DNA of 64,000 nt from Mycobacterium florentinum (GTDB lineage Bacteria > Actinomycetota > Actinomycetes > Mycobacteriales > Mycobacteriaceae), in NCBI RefSeq assembly GCF_010730355.1, contig NZ_AP022576.1, positions 1,426,001 through 1,490,000 on the forward strand, given 5' to 3'. The notes under the pieces are model-generated. The model was not told where the DNA came from, made no database searches, and was given only the letters and a program-made list of their open reading frames with translations. Both the position numbers and the translations under genes were made by a program. The stretch's first letter is position 1. Each line of letters begins with the position of its first letter. Of the stretch, positions 63,970 to 64,000 are shown piece by piece.

Positions 63970-64000
63970 ATGGCGAATGCCATCACAGGCAGGATCGACA
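63970..64000 (+). CDS. sigB: Alternative principal sigma factor SigB (5' end only)
   Basis: The first ten codons (MANAITGRID) from ATG 63970, with GGGAGG upstream; the gene runs off the window. Identity rests on position after DUF3099 and the ECF promoter, plus resemblance to the SigB N terminus. SigB is the stress/stationary-phase primary-like sigma factor. Confidence 0.8.
   Translation, partial: MANAITGRID

Overview
The window is a high-GC actinobacterial chromosome segment that I assign to the genus Mycobacterium, probably a non-tuberculous species. From about 30.2 kb to the right edge the gene order follows M. tuberculosis Rv2668 to sigB almost gene for gene (GNAT, zapE, ribD, aftC, msrB, hemQ-hemY-hemE, echA15, RNase D-like, dxs, ceoB-ceoC, dut, cei, suhB, ppgK, sigA, sigB). 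MmpS/MmpL, AftC, Cei, DUF732 and ESX-type proteins are also mycobacterial hallmarks. Species cannot be fixed from the sequence alone.

Layout. (1) 1-2.0 kb: the 5' part of an mmpL gene and its mmpS partner on the minus strand, with a promoter region holding small dyads. (2) 2.3-2.85 kb: four tRNA genes (Val-CAC minus; Gly-GCC, Cys-GCA, Val-GAC plus). (3) 2.82-12.82 kb: an integrated element with an exact repeat spacing of 9,966 bp, in the 3' end of tRNA-Val(GAC), bounded by perfect 28-bp direct repeats. It carries an integrase, an excisionase, an initiator-like protein with internal iterons, a zinc protein, one HK97-type capsid gene and no other recognisable virion gene. It looks like a phage satellite or phiRv1/phiRv2-like remnant. 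Its attL-proximal third holds cargo: a soluble Ser/Thr kinase coupled by 4-nt overlap to an unknown protein, facing a protein with PD-(D/E)XK-like residues and a winged helix. This is the best candidate for an undescribed (possibly anti-phage) system here. (4) 12.8-23.75 kb: a second accessory stretch with an ESX-type operon (WXG-like protein, DUF1023 hydrolase, lipoprotein), a PknD-like NHL kinase, GtrA, a polysaccharide deacetylase and a glycosyltransferase. It ends at a degenerate copy of the tRNA-Val 3' end and its downstream flank, suggesting an older insertion at the same locus. (5) 23.75-30.0 kb: envelope and metal genes (GAP family, glycosyltransferase, cmtR plus a CDF transporter, lipoprotein, CtaG, DUF732 proteins). 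(6) 30.2-64.0 kb: the conserved core.

The core combines haem synthesis through coproporphyrin (hemE-hemY-hemQ, tightly packed), isoprenoid precursor supply (dxs), arabinan branching (aftC), K+ uptake regulation (ceoB/ceoC), nucleotide hygiene (dut), polyphosphate glucokinase (ppgK) and the housekeeping sigma factor (sigA). It is interrupted by a DUF559 gene flanked by homologous palindromic repeats (36.47-37.47 kb) and by a K+/H+-type antiporter between dxs and the TrmA-like gene. An ECF-type promoter precedes sigB at the right edge.
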